Part shown: positions 10,002 through 20,560 of the stretch, piece after piece
How the letters are laid out: every line of letters starts with the position of its first letter
How positions within the stretch are numbered: position 1 is the stretch's first letter
Assembly: GCF_018332475.1 (NCBI RefSeq)
Contig: NZ_BOQB01000085.1
Coordinates: 1 to 64,000 of the forward strand
Source of the DNA: Bacillus sanguinis
GTDB taxonomy: Bacteria; Bacillota; Bacilli; Bacillales; Bacillaceae_G
Reading direction: 5' to 3'
Length of the DNA: 64,000 bases
Position numbers and translations under genes: made by a program
Notes under the pieces: generated by a model
What the model saw: the letters and a program-made list of their open reading frames with translations, nothing else
Databases searched by the model: none
Told to the model about the DNA's origin: nothing

Positions 10002-10529
10002 GTGAATTTTAAGCAATATTCACCAGAAGAGCTAAAAGAATGTTCAATGATTGAAGTTGTACATAGCGTTTTAGGGGATAAAAAACAAGCAACGACATTC
10101 AACGAGTTGGTTCAAGAAATCGCTCAAGTGCTGGGACTATCTCAAGAGCAAGTTAATGCGAAACTCGCACAATTTTATACAGACTTAAACATCGATGGAC
10201 GTTTCATTAATTTAGGAGAAAATCGTTGGGGGCTACGAAGCTGGTACCCATATGAGCAAATTGATGAAGAAATCTTGCCTCAACCAAAACCGAAGAAGAA
10301 ACGTAAAGTTGAAGAAGACGGTTTTGACGACTACATTGAAGAAGATGAAGACTTCGACGATGCAGACGGAAATGAAGAAGAAGATGTAGAAGATCTGGAC
10401 AAGGTTCTTGAAGACGAAGACGGAGATGACGATGATCTTGATGATTTAGATGAAGATGAAGAAGATGACTTCGCCGAAGAAGAACTTGAGTATGATGAAA
10501 CTGAAGAAGAAGAAGAGGAAGAACTGTAG
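10002..10529 (+). CDS. rpoE: RNA polymerase delta subunit
   Basis: This 175-residue protein has the HARE-HTH N-terminal domain (about residues 1-90, with [14 protein letters not shown]). It ends in a very acidic Asp/Glu tail of about 75 residues, as in Gram-positive delta subunits. Delta binds core RNA polymerase, reduces nonspecific nucleic acid binding and aids recycling. The start is a GTG with AAAGGAAG upstream. It precedes pyrG as in B. subtilis. A possible TATAAT lies at 9925-9930, but I could not match it to a well-spaced -35. No separate rpoE terminator is seen: the next hairpin belongs to the pyrG leader. Confidence 0.95.
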   Translation: MNFKQYSPEELKECSMIEVVHSVLGDKKQATTFNELVQEIAQVLGLSQEQVNAKLAQFYTDLNIDGRFINLGENRWGLRSWYPYEQIDEEILPQPKPKKKRKVEEDGFDDYIEEDEDFDDADGNEEEDVEDLDKVLEDEDGDDDDLDDLDEDEEDDFAEEELEYDETEEEEEEEL

Positions 10530-10532
10530 TTC

Positions 10533-10574
10533 TTGACTTTTCATTATCGTCCATGTAGAATCATTTTTGGGCTC
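10533..10574 (+). promoter_or_regulatory. pyrG promoter with GGGCTC initiation sequence
   Basis: TTGACT (10533-10538), a 17-bp spacer and TAGAAT (10556-10561) form a good sigma-A promoter whose natural start is GGGCTC at 10569-10574. In B. subtilis pyrG the same initial sequence supports reiterative G addition when CTP is low. Confidence 0.85.
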
Positions 10575-10614
10575 TTTAAAAAAGGACGATAATACTTTTA
10601 AAGTGTAAATATAA

Positions 10615-10678
10615 AAGAAAATTGCTCCCTACTTATTACTTTATGTGATGAGGGGAGCAATTTTCTTTTTTGTTTTTT
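10615..10678 (+). promoter_or_regulatory. pyrG attenuator (CTP-responsive terminator)
   Basis: AAAATTGCTCCCT and GGGGAGCAATTTT form a strong stem followed by TTTTTT. The left arm includes the pyrimidine-rich GCTCCCT, which can pair with a poly-G extended 5' end. This matches the known B. subtilis pyrG mechanism, in which low CTP leads to slippage and antitermination. The element ends about 110 bp before the pyrG start. Confidence 0.82.
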
Positions 10679-10753
10679 GTTTAGAAAATAAAAAGAGTCT
10701 AACAATAAGATGGATACAGTGTTATCTACATACGTTGCGCTTTGCAACGGTGA

Positions 10754-12394
<1,641 letters not shown>

Positions 12395-12395
12395 T

Positions 12396-12428
12396 AAAAA
12401 AAGCGCCTGAAATAGGGCGCTTTTTTTT
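12396..12428. terminator. Bidirectional terminator between pyrG and ywjG
   Basis: GCGCCT and GGGCGC pair with a 6-nt loop, flanked by seven A on the left and eight T on the right. It can serve both converging genes. Confidence 0.88.
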
Positions 12429-12951
12429 AATATTCATTTAACATTTCATCGATTGTAAATTTGATCCCGTGATATGCAAATAAAGCTATCATTAAACTTG
12501 GGAATCCGTAACGATTGCCTTCATCGTCTGGAATAAGACCTTTTAACAGCTTTGTATCAATATGTACATCTGTATATTGTTCTAGTGATTCAGTACCTTC
12601 TTGAATAGCAGAGATCCCGACGATAGAGTGGCCATCTGTTTGAAGTTTTTTTGCTATTGCTACAACTTTTTCATCTGTTGAAAAACGGCTAATAAGAAGT
12701 ACACGATCTGCAGAAGTTACTTCTACTTCTTTACCATTTTCAAATAATCGTTTTGCTTGCTTCATTGGTTCAGCGCCAAATAGTGCTTCAGCAACAACGC
12801 CCTCCATTTCATTTGTACCATGTAAATAAATGAAACCTTCGCCAATTAATGCTTGAGCAAGTAGACGGGCGCTATCTTCTATATTCATTTCCTCTTTCTG
12901 AGAAACTCTGGAGAAATAACCACTTAATTGAGTTGAAAAAATTTTTAACAT
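12427..12951 (-). CDS. ywjG: YwjG, DUF2529-family protein
   Basis: This 174-residue protein between pyrG and spo0F matches the position and length of B. subtilis ywjG (DUF2529). It looks like a small alpha/beta, SIS-like domain (LHGTNEMEGVVAEALFGAEP; ISRFSTDEKVVAIAKKL), but no function is established. The start at 12951 has GAAGGGAG upstream; the longer frame from 12972 begins before that site. Its stop codon abuts the pyrG terminator. It is transcribed opposite to its neighbours and is probably monocistronic. Confidence 0.85.
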   Translation of the reverse strand: MLKIFSTQLSGYFSRVSQKEEMNIEDSARLLAQALIGEGFIYLHGTNEMEGVVAEALFGAEPMKQAKRLFENGKEVEVTSADRVLLISRFSTDEKVVAIAKKLQTDGHSIVGISAIQEGTESLEQYTDVHIDTKLLKGLIPDDEGNRYGFPSLMIALFAYHGIKFTIDEMLNEY

Positions 12952-13152
12952 AATATTACTCCCTTCGTACATGATTACCGGCTTTCATTATAGTTTATTT
13001 TTTTAGAAAGGTGAAATCGAAGGGTAGCATAACAAAATAGGAAACGGTAAAATAAGAAAGAATAGGAAGGAATTTGCCAAAGAATAGCGAAAATTAATCG
13101 TTAAGATATAAGAAGCTTTAAATCTTGTACTTACACAGAAAGGTTGGGAGTT

Positions 13153-13521
13153 ATGGAAGGGAAAATTTTAATCGTTGATGATCAATATGGCATTCGTGTG
13201 TTATTACATGAAGTGTTCCAAAAAGAAGGTTATCAGACATTCCAAGCAGCAAATGGATTTCAAGCTTTAGATATCGTGAAAAAGGATAATCCAGATTTAG
13301 TAGTGTTAGATATGAAAATTCCAGGTATGGATGGTATAGAGATTTTAAAGCATGTAAAGGAAATTGATGAGAGTATTAAAGTAATTTTAATGACTGCTTA
13401 TGGGGAGCTTGATATGATCCAAGAAGCAAAAGATTTAGGAGCTTTAATGCACTTTGCTAAACCGTTTGATATTGATGAGATTCGTCAAGCAGTGAGAAAT
13501 CAGCTTGCTGTAGAGGCGTAA
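13153..13521 (+). CDS. spo0F: Sporulation phosphorelay response regulator Spo0F
   Basis: This 122-residue stand-alone receiver domain has acidic residues Asp9-Asp10, phospho-acceptor Asp53 in [11 protein letters not shown], Thr81 and Lys103. The sequence is very close to B. subtilis Spo0F. It takes phosphate from sporulation kinases and passes it to Spo0B. The ATG at 13153 follows GGTTGGGAG; an upstream TTG at 13144 is unlikely. The 200-bp upstream gap is AT-rich, and I could not confirm a sigma-H promoter or Spo0A box in it. Confidence 0.96.
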   Translation: MEGKILIVDDQYGIRVLLHEVFQKEGYQTFQAANGFQALDIVKKDNPDLVVLDMKIPGMDGIEILKHVKEIDESIKVILMTAYGELDMIQEAKDLGALMHFAKPFDIDEIRQAVRNQLAVEA

Positions 13522-13588
13522 AAAATGAATTTTTTATAAAAAATATGGAAAAAAGCGTTTACATGGACTATTGAGCAGGTGAATACGG

Positions 13589-13617
13589 TTGAGTTTTTGA
13601 GTACAAGTTGTTATCCT
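13589..13617 (+). promoter_or_regulatory. Candidate fbaA promoter
   Basis: TTGAGT and TATCCT are separated by 17 bp, about 115 bp before fbaA. Downstream in the leader, CGATAAG AA CTTATCG (13685-13700) forms a short hairpin of unknown role. Confidence 0.5.
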
Positions 13618-13732
13618 ATTGAGTGTAGAAAAAAGTCCGGTATGTAAATATACATATTTTACCTTATTCTGGTCATACTACCAGCGATAAGAACTTATCG
13701 GATACAAAAAACGTTTTTTAGGAGGATTCACC

Positions 13733-14590
13733 ATGCCTTTAGTTTCTATGAAAGAAATGCTAAACAAAGCACTAGAAGGAAAATACGCAGTTGGTCAATT
13801 CAACATGAACAACTTAGAGTGGACTCAAGCTATCTTAGCTGCTGCGGAAGAAGAAAAATCTCCTGTAATCCTAGGTGTATCTGAGGGTGCAGCTCGTCAT
13901 ATGACTGGTTTCAAAACAGTTGTAGCTATGGTTAAAGCTTTAATCGAAGAAATGAACATCACTGTTCCTGTAGCGATTCACCTTGACCATGGTTCAAGCT
14001 TCGAAAAATGTAAAGAAGCAATCGATGCAGGTTTCACATCTGTAATGATCGACGCTTCTCACCACCCATTCGAAGAAAACGTTGAAACTACTAAAAAAGT
14101 AGTAGAATACGCACACGCTCGTAACGTATCTGTTGAAGCTGAGCTTGGAACAGTTGGCGGACAAGAAGACGACGTAATCGCTGAAGGCGTAATTTACGCT
14201 GACCCAGCAGAGTGTAAGCACCTTGTTGAAGCAACAGGTATCGATTGCCTAGCTCCAGCTTTAGGTTCTGTACACGGTCCTTACAAAGGTGAGCCTAACT
14301 TAGGATTCGCTGAAATGGAACAAGTTCGTGACTTCACTGGCGTACCTTTAGTATTACATGGTGGTACTGGTATCCCAACTGCTGATATCGTAAAAGCTAT
14401 CTCTTTAGGTACTTCAAAAATTAACGTAAACACTGAGAACCAAATCGAGTTTACAAAAGCTGTTCGTGAAGTATTAAGCAAAGACCAAGAAGTTTACGAT
14501 CCTCGTAAATTTATTGGACCTGGCCGCGACGCTATTAAAGCAACTGTTGCTGGTAAAATGCGTGAATTCGGTTCTAACGGTAAAGCGTAA
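13733..14590 (+). CDS. fbaA: Class II fructose-1,6-bisphosphate aldolase
   Basis: This 285-residue zinc aldolase has the HLDHGSS motif (catalytic Asp and zinc His), [13 protein letters not shown], and the C-terminal VLHGGTGIP and KINVNTENQ segments that bind the substrate phosphate. It interconverts fructose-1,6-bisphosphate and two triose phosphates in glycolysis and gluconeogenesis. GGAGGATT precedes the ATG. It follows spo0F as in B. subtilis, and a strong terminator follows. The tal gene that comes next in B. subtilis is absent here. Confidence 0.97.
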   Translation: MPLVSMKEMLNKALEGKYAVGQFNMNNLEWTQAILAAAEEEKSPVILGVSEGAARHMTGFKTVVAMVKALIEEMNITVPVAIHLDHGSSFEKCKEAIDAGFTSVMIDASHHPFEENVETTKKVVEYAHARNVSVEAELGTVGGQEDDVIAEGVIYADPAECKHLVEATGIDCLAPALGSVHGPYKGEPNLGFAEMEQVRDFTGVPLVLHGGTGIPTADIVKAISLGTSKINVNTENQIEFTKAVREVLSKDQEVYDPRKFIGPGRDAIKATVAGKMREFGSNGKA

Positions 14591-14607
14591 GAATAAAATT
14601 CCGTTTT

Positions 14608-14641
14608 GGAAACCGTCTAGTCTTTTAGACGGTTTCCTTTC
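14608..14641 (+). terminator. Terminator after fbaA
   Basis: GGAAACCGTCTA and TAGACGGTTTCC form a 12-bp stem, with TTT following. The remaining ~280 bp before murZ hold no gene that I can support. Confidence 0.85.
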
Positions 14642-14923
14642 GTTGTATAATGAAAGCGTGAACAAGTCTAAAGATTTTTATCATTTTGCTTTTGGAATAG
14701 AAAATAATGTGCAGAATCCTATTAAATAAATGTGATAACGTATCTAAATTGATAAAGAAAATCCGATGAATAGTTAATCTTTATCTAGTCGTAATACAGG
14801 AGAAATGAAGATAATGGTTTCCTATTTATTGAGTGTTAGGGTGGAAAGAGTGATTGAGATTCTTAAGGGGAGCTTTCTATAAAGATATAGAAAGTAAATA
14901 CATTCACAAGAAGGGAGCTCAAT
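14642..14923. other. murZ upstream region with a 9-bp hairpin
   Basis: No coding region is supported here: a 71-residue frame over 14514-14729 starts inside fbaA in another frame and has no ribosome binding site. CTTTCTATA (14873-14881) and TATAGAAAG (14886-14894) form a hairpin just ahead of the murZ ribosome binding site and may affect translation. No clear promoter was found. Confidence 0.4.
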
Positions 14924-16213
14924 ATGGAAAAATTGCTAATTGAAGGCGGAAGAGCTTTAAATGGAACAATTCGAGTGAGTGGTGCAAAGAATAGCGCCGT
15001 TGCACTAATTCCAGCGACAATTTTAGCAGATACTCCAGTAACTATTGGTGGTGTCCCTAATATTTCGGACGTGAAAATGTTAGGAGACTTGCTAGAGGAA
15101 ATTGGAGGAAGAGTAACTTATGGACAGGAGGAAGAGATGGTAGTCGATCCTTCTAACATGGTTGCAATGCCTTTACCAAATGGAAAAGTGAAAAAATTGC
15201 GTGCTTCTTATTATTTAATGGGCGCGATGCTTGGCCGTTTTAAAAAAGCTGTTATTGGGCTTCCAGGTGGATGTCATTTAGGACCGAGGCCAATTGATCA
15301 GCATATTAAAGGGTTCGAAGCGTTAGGTGCACATGTTACGAACGAACAGGGTGCGATTTATTTAAGAGCAGATGAACTACGTGGGGCACGTATTTATTTA
15401 GATGTTGTTAGTGTAGGAGCTACAATTAATATTATGCTAGCAGCTGTGCGAGCGAAAGGTAGAACTGTTATTGAAAACGCAGCGAAAGAACCAGAGATTA
15501 TTGATGTAGCTACATTGTTAACAAGTATGGGTGCACGCATTAAAGGTGCTGGTACAGATGTAATCCGAATTGATGGTGTGGATTCATTGCACGGTTGTCA
15601 CCATACAATCATTCCGGATCGTATTGAAGCGGGCACGTATATGATTTTAGGAGCTGCATCAGGAGGAGAAGTAACGGTTGATAATGTTATTCCTCAGCAT
15701 TTAGAGTCAGTTACGGCGAAGTTAAGAGAAGCTGGTGTCCAAGTTGAAACGAACGATGACCAAATTACAGTGAACGGTAATAGAAAGTTAAAAGTAGTTG
15801 ATATAAAAACACTTGTATATCCAGGATTTCCAACAGATTTACAACAACCATTTACGACGCTTTTAACAAAGGCACACGGAACGGGTGTTGTAACGGATAC
15901 GATTTACGGTGCACGCTTTAAACACATTGATGAATTACGTCGTATGAATGCACAAATTAAAGTAGAAGGTCGTTCGGCAATTGTAACTGGTCCAGTTTTA
16001 TTGCAAGGTGCAAAAGTGAAAGCGAGTGATTTACGAGCTGGAGCGGCCCTTGTTATTGCAGGGTTAATGGCGGATGGAATTACAGAAGTAACCGGACTTG
16101 AGCATATTGATCGAGGCTATGAAAATATAGTAGACAAGCTTAAGGGCCTTGGCGCAAACATTTGGCGAGAACAAATGACAAAGCAAGAAATTGAAGAGAT
16201 GAAGAACGCATAA
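14924..16213 (+). CDS. murZ: UDP-N-acetylglucosamine 1-carboxyvinyltransferase 2 (MurZ)
   Basis: This 429-residue EPSP-synthase-fold enzyme adds enolpyruvate from PEP to UDP-GlcNAc, the first committed step of peptidoglycan synthesis and the fosfomycin target. The catalytic Cys is residue 117 in [15 protein letters not shown]. Other signatures are GAKNSAVAL near the N-terminus and [11 protein letters not shown]. It is the second MurA in the window. Its position between fbaA and glpX/rho corresponds to B. subtilis murAB/murZ, and murAA lies at 57321. AGAAGGGAG precedes the ATG. Confidence 0.95.
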   Translation: MEKLLIEGGRALNGTIRVSGAKNSAVALIPATILADTPVTIGGVPNISDVKMLGDLLEEIGGRVTYGQEEEMVVDPSNMVAMPLPNGKVKKLRASYYLMGAMLGRFKKAVIGLPGGCHLGPRPIDQHIKGFEALGAHVTNEQGAIYLRADELRGARIYLDVVSVGATINIMLAAVRAKGRTVIENAAKEPEIIDVATLLTSMGARIKGAGTDVIRIDGVDSLHGCHHTIIPDRIEAGTYMILGAASGGEVTVDNVIPQHLESVTAKLREAGVQVETNDDQITVNGNRKLKVVDIKTLVYPGFPTDLQQPFTTLLTKAHGTGVVTDTIYGARFKHIDELRRMNAQIKVEGRSAIVTGPVLLQGAKVKASDLRAGAALVIAGLMADGITEVTGLEHIDRGYENIVDKLKGLGANIWREQMTKQEIEEMKNA

Positions 16214-16218
16214 GTGAT

Positions 16219-16261
16219 ACTTCCGCAAGGGGGGAAGCGAAGCATCACTACTTGCGGAAGT
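16219..16261 (+). terminator. Hairpin between murZ and glpX
   Basis: ACTTCCGCAAG and CTTGCGGAAGT form an 11-bp perfect stem with a 21-nt loop. The tail (acacttttat) is only modestly T-rich, so termination may be partial. Confidence 0.55.
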
Positions 16262-16331
16262 ACACTTTTATAGAAAAACACGGTTCACAAAATACGGCAG
16301 AAATATAAAGACTTAAAGGAGAGGGATTATT

Positions 16332-17297
16332 GTGGAAAGAAGTTTATCTATGGAGTTAGTACGTGTAACAGAGGCTGCAGCTTTATCATCAGCGCGTTGG
16401 ATGGGACGCGGGAAAAAGGATGAAGCAGACGGTGCAGCAACATCAGCTATGCGTGACGTATTTGATACGATTCCGATGAAAGGTACAGTTGTTATTGGTG
16501 AAGGTGAGATGGATGAAGCACCAATGCTGTATATCGGAGAAAAATTAGGTACAGGATATGGTCCACGTGTAGACGTTGCAGTTGATCCTTTAGAAGGGAC
16601 AAACATCGTGGCAGCTGGTGGGTGGAATGCTCTTGCTGTTATTGCAATTGCAGATCACGGTAATTTGTTACATGCTCCTGACATGTACATGGATAAAATC
16701 GCGGTTGGCCCAGAAGCAGTTGGGGCGGTCGATATTGATGCGCCTATTATCGATAACTTACGTGCAGTTGCGAAAGCGAAAAATAAAGATATTGAAGATG
16801 TTGTAGCGACCGTTTTAAACCGTCCACGTCATCAAGCGATTATCGAAGAAATTCGTAAAGCTGGTGCTCGTATTAAATTGATTAACGATGGGGATGTGGC
16901 TGGAGCAATTAACACTGCATTTGATCGTACAGGTGTAGATATTTTATTCGGCTCTGGTGGAGCACCTGAGGGTGTATTAGCAGCAGTTGCACTAAAATGT
17001 TTAGGTGGAGAGATTCACGGGAAATTATTACCACAAAACGAAGCTGAATTAGCACGTTGTAAAAAAATGGGTATTGAAGATATAAATCGTATCCTGCGCA
17101 TGGAAGACTTAGTAAAAGGTGACGATGCAATCTTTGCAGCAACAGGCGTAACAGATGGTGAACTATTACGCGGCGTTCAATTTAAAGGTAGCGTAGGAAC
17201 AACACAATCCCTTGTTATGCGTGCAAAATCAGGCACAGTCCGCTTCGTAGACGGACGTCATAGCTTGAATAAAAAACCGAACTTGGTTATTAAATAA
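16332..17297 (+). CDS. glpX: Class II fructose-1,6-bisphosphatase GlpX
   Basis: This 321-residue protein is nearly identical in sequence pattern to B. subtilis GlpX ([19 protein letters not shown]..., [25 protein letters not shown]). It hydrolyses fructose-1,6-bisphosphate in gluconeogenesis with divalent metal; the metal ligands lie in the GEGEMDE and DPLEGT segments. The start is a GTG with AAAGGAGAGGGA upstream. It lies between murZ and rho as in B. subtilis. A block of inverted structural repeats follows the stop codon. Confidence 0.95.
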   Translation: MERSLSMELVRVTEAAALSSARWMGRGKKDEADGAATSAMRDVFDTIPMKGTVVIGEGEMDEAPMLYIGEKLGTGYGPRVDVAVDPLEGTNIVAAGGWNALAVIAIADHGNLLHAPDMYMDKIAVGPEAVGAVDIDAPIIDNLRAVAKAKNKDIEDVVATVLNRPRHQAIIEEIRKAGARIKLINDGDVAGAINTAFDRTGVDILFGSGGAPEGVLAAVALKCLGGEIHGKLLPQNEAELARCKKMGIEDINRILRMEDLVKGDDAIFAATGVTDGELLRGVQFKGSVGTTQSLVMRAKSGTVRFVDGRHSLNKKPNLVIK

Positions 17298-17305
17298 AAA
17301 GTGCA

Positions 17306-17402
17306 AGCAGCTCGTTCAGAATGGGAGGGGGATGGAGCTTCTGACGTAGAGGCGCTTTTTGCCTCGTAGGAAGGAGTGAAGCCACCGACCATTCTAGCTG
17401 CT
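17306..17402 (-). repeat. Structured B. cereus-type repeat, type A-like unit in reverse orientation
   Basis: This unit is a reverse-orientation relative of the type A repeats at 19098 and 26461. It shares CTCGTTCAGAAT, GCGCTTTTTGC and CATTCTAGC. Its outer stem is AGCAGCT/AGCTGCT (instead of GCGGCT/AGCCGC) and its next stem is AGAATGG/CCATTCT, so the sequence differs while pairing is kept. Confidence 0.7.
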
Positions 17403-17427
17403 GAAGCTGGATTAAATAAAAAGTGCA

Positions 17428-17481
17428 AGCAGCTCGTTCAAAATGGGATGGGCATTGGAGCCCTCGACCATTCTAGCTATT
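17428..17481 (-). repeat. Shortened copy of the same reverse-orientation repeat
   Basis: It begins 122 bp after the previous unit with the same GTGCAAGCAGCTCGTTCA lead. The central hairpin is missing, giving a 54-bp derivative (AAATGGG...CCATTCTAGCTAT). Its outer stem is partly broken. Confidence 0.65.
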
Positions 17482-17498
17482 GGAACTAGGTCAAATAA

Positions 17499-17532
17499 AA
17501 GCGAAGACAAATTTTCTTGTCTTCGCTTCTTG
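17499..17532. terminator. Terminator before rho
   Basis: AAGCGAAGACAA and TTGTCTTCGCTT form a 12-bp stem with a 6-nt loop. T-richness to the right is modest and the left flank is A-rich. It insulates rho from the glpX transcript. Confidence 0.7.
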
Positions 17533-17550
17533 TATTTGTGTTCCAACGTA

Positions 17551-17580
17551 TTGATTAAAACTAGATAAAAGGGTTACAAT
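17551..17580 (+). promoter_or_regulatory. Candidate rho promoter
   Basis: TTGATT and TACAAT are separated by 18 bp, leaving a leader of about 105 nt. No Rho-autoregulation element can be identified by eye. Confidence 0.55.
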
Positions 17581-17692
17581 AGTGAATATTACCCTACTTG
17601 AACTTATTGCCTTTCATTATTAATTATTTGCCTTCCGTATTTTTTCCCTTTACCCATGTGAAAAGAGAATAACGTTAAAGTGTGGTGTCTGA

Positions 17693-18964
17693 ATGAATTT
17701 GTCAATTGCAGCATTAGAAAACATGAAATTAAAAGAGTTATACGAGCTTGCGAAAGAATTTAAGATTTCGTATTATAGCAAATTAACGAAAAAAGAGTTA
17801 ATCTTCGCTATCTTAAAAGCTCGAGCAGAAAAAGAAGGTTTCTTCTTCATGGAAGGCGTATTAGAAATTATTCAATCAGAAGGATTTGGATTCCTACGTC
17901 CTATCAACTATTCTCCAAGCTCAGAAGATATTTATATCTCAGCTTCGCAAATTCGTCGTTTCGATTTACGTAATGGAGATAAGGTTTCTGGTAAAGTACG
18001 ACCTCCGAAAGAAAATGAACGTTATTTTGGATTATTACAAGTTGAAGCTGTAAACGGTGATGATCCAGAGTCAGCAAAAGAGCGTGTGCATTTCCCTGCA
18101 TTAACACCATTATACCCAGATCGCCAAATGAAATTGGAAACGGAACCGAAAAAGTTACCGACACGCATCATGGATTTAATCGCACCAGTTGGATTTGGAC
18201 AACGTGGTTTAATTGTCGCGCCTCCAAAGGCTGGTAAAACTAGTCTATTAAAAGAAATCGCACACAGTGTTACAACAAATCACCCGGAAGCTGAATTAAT
18301 TGTACTATTAATTGATGAGCGTCCAGAGGAAGTAACAGACATTGAACGTTCTGTTAAAGGTGATGTTGTAAGCTCTACTTTTGATGAAGTGCCAGAAAAT
18401 CATATTAAAGTAGCGGAACTTGTGTTAGAACGTGCAATGCGTCTTGTAGAGCACAAGAAAGATGTTATCATTTTAATGGATAGTATTACCCGTTTAGCGC
18501 GAGCTTACAACCTTGTTATTCCGCCAAGTGGTAGGACATTATCGGGTGGTATCGACCCAGCTGCCTTCCATAGACCGAAGCGTTTCTTTGGAGCAGCACG
18601 TAATATTGAAGAAGGCGGTAGCTTAACGATTTTAGCAACAGCGCTTGTTGATACAGGATCTCGTATGGACGATGTAATTTACGAAGAATTTAAAGGAACT
18701 GGAAATATGGAACTTCACTTAGATCGTTCATTAGCTGAGCGTCGTATCTTCCCGGCCATTGATATTCGCCGTTCTGGTACACGTAAGGAAGATCTATTAA
18801 TTCCGAAAGAACATTTAGACAAGCTATGGGGTATTCGTAAAACAATGCGCGATACACCAGACTTTGTCGAAGGTTTCTTACGTAAACTTCGTCAAACAAA
18901 GACAAATGAAGAATTTTTACAAAACATTGTTGCAGATTCGAAAAGATATGTAACAACGAAGTAA
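17693..18964 (+). CDS. rho: Transcription termination factor Rho
   Basis: This 423-residue protein carries the Rho N-terminal domain ([21 protein letters not shown]), the cold-shock-like RNA-binding domain ([10 protein letters not shown]), Walker A in [12 protein letters not shown], Walker B in [16 protein letters not shown], and the R-loop region. It forms a hexameric ATP-driven RNA translocase that ends untranslated transcripts. Length is typical for Bacillus. The 17693 ATG has only a weak ribosome binding site (AAAGTGTGGTG), but N-terminal similarity to B. subtilis Rho supports it. Confidence 0.96.
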   Translation: MNLSIAALENMKLKELYELAKEFKISYYSKLTKKELIFAILKARAEKEGFFFMEGVLEIIQSEGFGFLRPINYSPSSEDIYISASQIRRFDLRNGDKVSGKVRPPKENERYFGLLQVEAVNGDDPESAKERVHFPALTPLYPDRQMKLETEPKKLPTRIMDLIAPVGFGQRGLIVAPPKAGKTSLLKEIAHSVTTNHPEAELIVLLIDERPEEVTDIERSVKGDVVSSTFDEVPENHIKVAELVLERAMRLVEHKKDVIILMDSITRLARAYNLVIPPSGRTLSGGIDPAAFHRPKRFFGAARNIEEGGSLTILATALVDTGSRMDDVIYEEFKGTGNMELHLDRSLAERRIFPAIDIRRSGTRKEDLLIPKEHLDKLWGIRKTMRDTPDFVEGFLRKLRQTKTNEEFLQNIVADSKRYVTTK

Positions 18965-18979
18965 AGGGAAAAGATTGGG

Positions 18980-19011
18980 ACTCGCTTATTTTGTGGTAAG
19001 CGAGTTTTTTA
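18980..19011 (+). terminator. Terminator after rho
   Basis: ACTCGCTTA and TAAGCGAGT form a 9-bp stem followed by TTTTTT. Confidence 0.88.
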
Positions 19012-19097
19012 TAGTTTTTAGGTGATGTTAAAGAGAGATAAGTGGAAGAATATTAGTTGATTCTAGTCGGATGAATTGGCTCTGATTTAAGTTGATA

Positions 19098-19193
19098 GCG
19101 GCTAGGATCTCCGGTCATTTCACTCTCTCGCTCGAAGCAAAAAGCGCTTCAAGGTTGAGAGTTCCAAATAGCCTGCGATTCTGAACGAGCCGC
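19098..19193 (+). repeat. Structured repeat, type A
   Basis: This 96-bp unit is closed by GCGGCT (19098-19103) and AGCCGC (19188-19193). An internal CTCTCTCGCTCGAAGC ... GCGCTTC arm forms a long imperfect hairpin. It resembles the units at 26461 and 26584, with several substitutions. Confidence 0.75.
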
Positions 19194-19220
19194 TTCTGCT
19201 TTTAAATTGTATCTAGTTCC

Positions 19221-19318
19221 GACGGCTAGCTCTTCGTGTCTAAGAACCTCCCGCACTAAAGGTAAAGAGCACCTTTTGTGCGAGAGAACCTTAGCCAGTC
19301 AGAGCTGAACGAGCCGTC
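19221..19318 (+). repeat. Structured repeat, type B
   Basis: It begins 123 bp after the type A unit and is closed by GACGGCT/AGCCGTC. The inner arms AGCTCT/AGAGCT, CTAAG/CTTAG and GCAC...GGT/ACC...GTGC nest into one long hairpin. Type B copies at 26337 and 26706 have the closing stem GCGACT/AGTCGC. Confidence 0.75.
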
Positions 19319-19352
19319 ACCACTTTTAATTTAAAAAGACAAAAACAGGTAG

Positions 19353-19381
19353 TTGCAAAATGAAGTTAGCCTTGTTATAAT
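19353..19381 (+). promoter_or_regulatory. Promoter of the L31 gene
   Basis: TTGCAA and TATAAT are separated by 17 bp, about 96 bp before the rpmE2 start. It lies just past the repeat pair, so the gene has its own promoter. Confidence 0.78.
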
Positions 19382-19476
19382 TTCATCATATGTGTTTCAT
19401 CAATATAGTTGTGTATGCAGCTGAAGATGAAAAACTCTGTTTCGAAAATGATTCAGGGCGGAAGGAGATGAAAAGA

Positions 19477-19722
19477 ATGAAAGCAGGAATTCACCCAGAT
19501 TACAAGAAAGTTGTATTCATGGACACAAACACAGGCTTCAAATTCTTAAGCGGATCTACTAAAGGATCTAACGAAACTGTTGAGTGGGAAGATGGTAACA
19601 CTTATCCATTACTAAAAGTTGAGATCAGTTCTGATTCTCACCCATTCTACACTGGACGTCAGAAGTTTGCTACTGCAGACGGACGCGTTGACCGCTTCAA
19701 TAAGAAATACGGTCTTAAGTAA
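19477..19722 (+). CDS. rpmE2: 50S ribosomal protein L31, type B (zinc-independent)
   Basis: This 81-residue protein ([20 protein letters not shown]...) has no cysteines, so it lacks the CxxC zinc site of type A L31. The FLSGST, HPFYTG and VDRFNKKYG segments are typical of type B L31. It binds the 50S subunit near the central protuberance. It occupies the rho-tdk locus where B. subtilis has the zinc-type rpmE. The start at 19477 follows GGAAGGAGATG; the longer frame from 19390 lacks support. A terminator follows. Confidence 0.93.
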   Translation: MKAGIHPDYKKVVFMDTNTGFKFLSGSTKGSNETVEWEDGNTYPLLKVEISSDSHPFYTGRQKFATADGRVDRFNKKYGLK

Positions 19723-19733
19723 TAAAAACATAA

Positions 19734-19771
19734 AACAGGCAAGTGTATGTATTCGCTTGTCTGTTTTTTTT
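19734..19771 (+). terminator. Terminator after rpmE2
   Basis: AACAGGCAAG pairs with CTTGTCTGTT (one G-U pair), followed by a run of T. Confidence 0.85.
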
Positions 19772-19829
19772 GCGAAAATATTATACCTTTACCCTACTTT
19801 TAAGTAAAAGTAGATGAAAGGAGAGCTTC

Positions 19830-20417
19830 ATGTACTTAATAAATCAGAACGGTTGGATTGAAGTGATTTGCGGTAGTATGTTTTCTGGCAAATCAGAAGA
19901 GCTTATCCGCCGTGTGCGCCGTACACAATTTGCGAAACAACATGCAATTGTATTTAAACCATGTATTGATAATCGCTATAGTGAAGAAGACGTTGTATCA
20001 CATAACGGATTAAAGGTAAGAGCAGTTCCTGTTTCAGCTTCAAAAGATATATTTGAGCATATCACTGAAGAGATGGATGTAATTGCAATTGATGAAGTGC
20101 AATTCTTTGATGGGGACATTGTGGAAGTGGTGCAAGTATTGGCAAATCGTGGCTATCGTGTCATTGTAGCTGGTTTAGACCAAGATTTCCGTGGTCTACC
20201 ATTTGGACAAGTTCCTCAGCTGATGGCGATTGCTGAACATGTAACAAAACTACAAGCAGTATGTTCTGCATGTGGATCTCCGGCTAGTCGTACACAACGA
20301 TTAATTGATGGAGAACCAGCGGCATTTGATGATCCGATTATCTTAGTTGGGGCTTCAGAATCGTATGAACCACGCTGTCGTCATTGTCATGCAGTTCCTA
20401 CAAACAAAGATAAGTAA
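19830..20417 (+). CDS. tdk: Thymidine kinase
   Basis: This 195-residue type II (TK1-like) thymidine kinase phosphorylates thymidine to dTMP in the salvage pathway. The P-loop is [10 protein letters not shown] (residues ~15-24) and the catalytic acidic segment is IDEVQFFD. The zinc-binding lasso has four Cys (CSACG and CRHC). Length is standard. GAAAGGAGAG precedes the ATG. It lies directly after the L31 gene, as in B. subtilis. Confidence 0.96.
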   Translation: MYLINQNGWIEVICGSMFSGKSEELIRRVRRTQFAKQHAIVFKPCIDNRYSEEDVVSHNGLKVRAVPVSASKDIFEHITEEMDVIAIDEVQFFDGDIVEVVQVLANRGYRVIVAGLDQDFRGLPFGQVPQLMAIAEHVTKLQAVCSACGSPASRTQRLIDGEPAAFDDPIILVGASESYEPRCRHCHAVPTNKDK

Positions 20418-20444
20418 AACTCGCTGCGCAAGGCGGGTTTTTTT
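20418..20444 (+). terminator. Terminator after tdk
   Basis: AACTCGC and GCGGGTT pair (one G-U) with a short loop, then seven T. Confidence 0.8.
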
Positions 20445-20458
20445 CAGAATAGAGAGAA

Positions 20459-20491
20459 GGAGCGGTGCGAGCCGCTTGCGCTTTTAAATAT
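20459..20491 (+). repeat. Repeat-end remnant between tdk and prfA
   Basis: GCGAGCCGCTTGCGCTTTTA resembles the 3' boundary of the structured repeats (GAACGAGCCGCTTCCGCTTTTA). The rest of a unit is absent. I read it as a decayed copy. Confidence 0.4.
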
Positions 20492-20560
20492 AATTTGCGT
20501 TTTTTTGAGTAAGTACCATATACTATTTGTATTAGATACTAGGATGTAGAGGTGAATGAT

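Noticed and set aside
13060-13100. Possible sigma-H promoter for spo0F
   Set aside because: AGGAA and GAAT elements are present but their spacing is too short for the consensus.
13548-13563. Possible CcpA (cre) site before fbaA
   Set aside because: The right half fits, but two conserved left-half positions mismatch and aldolase is not a typical CcpA target.
14514-14729. 71-residue frame at the fbaA 3' end
   Set aside because: It starts inside fbaA in another frame and crosses the fbaA terminator.
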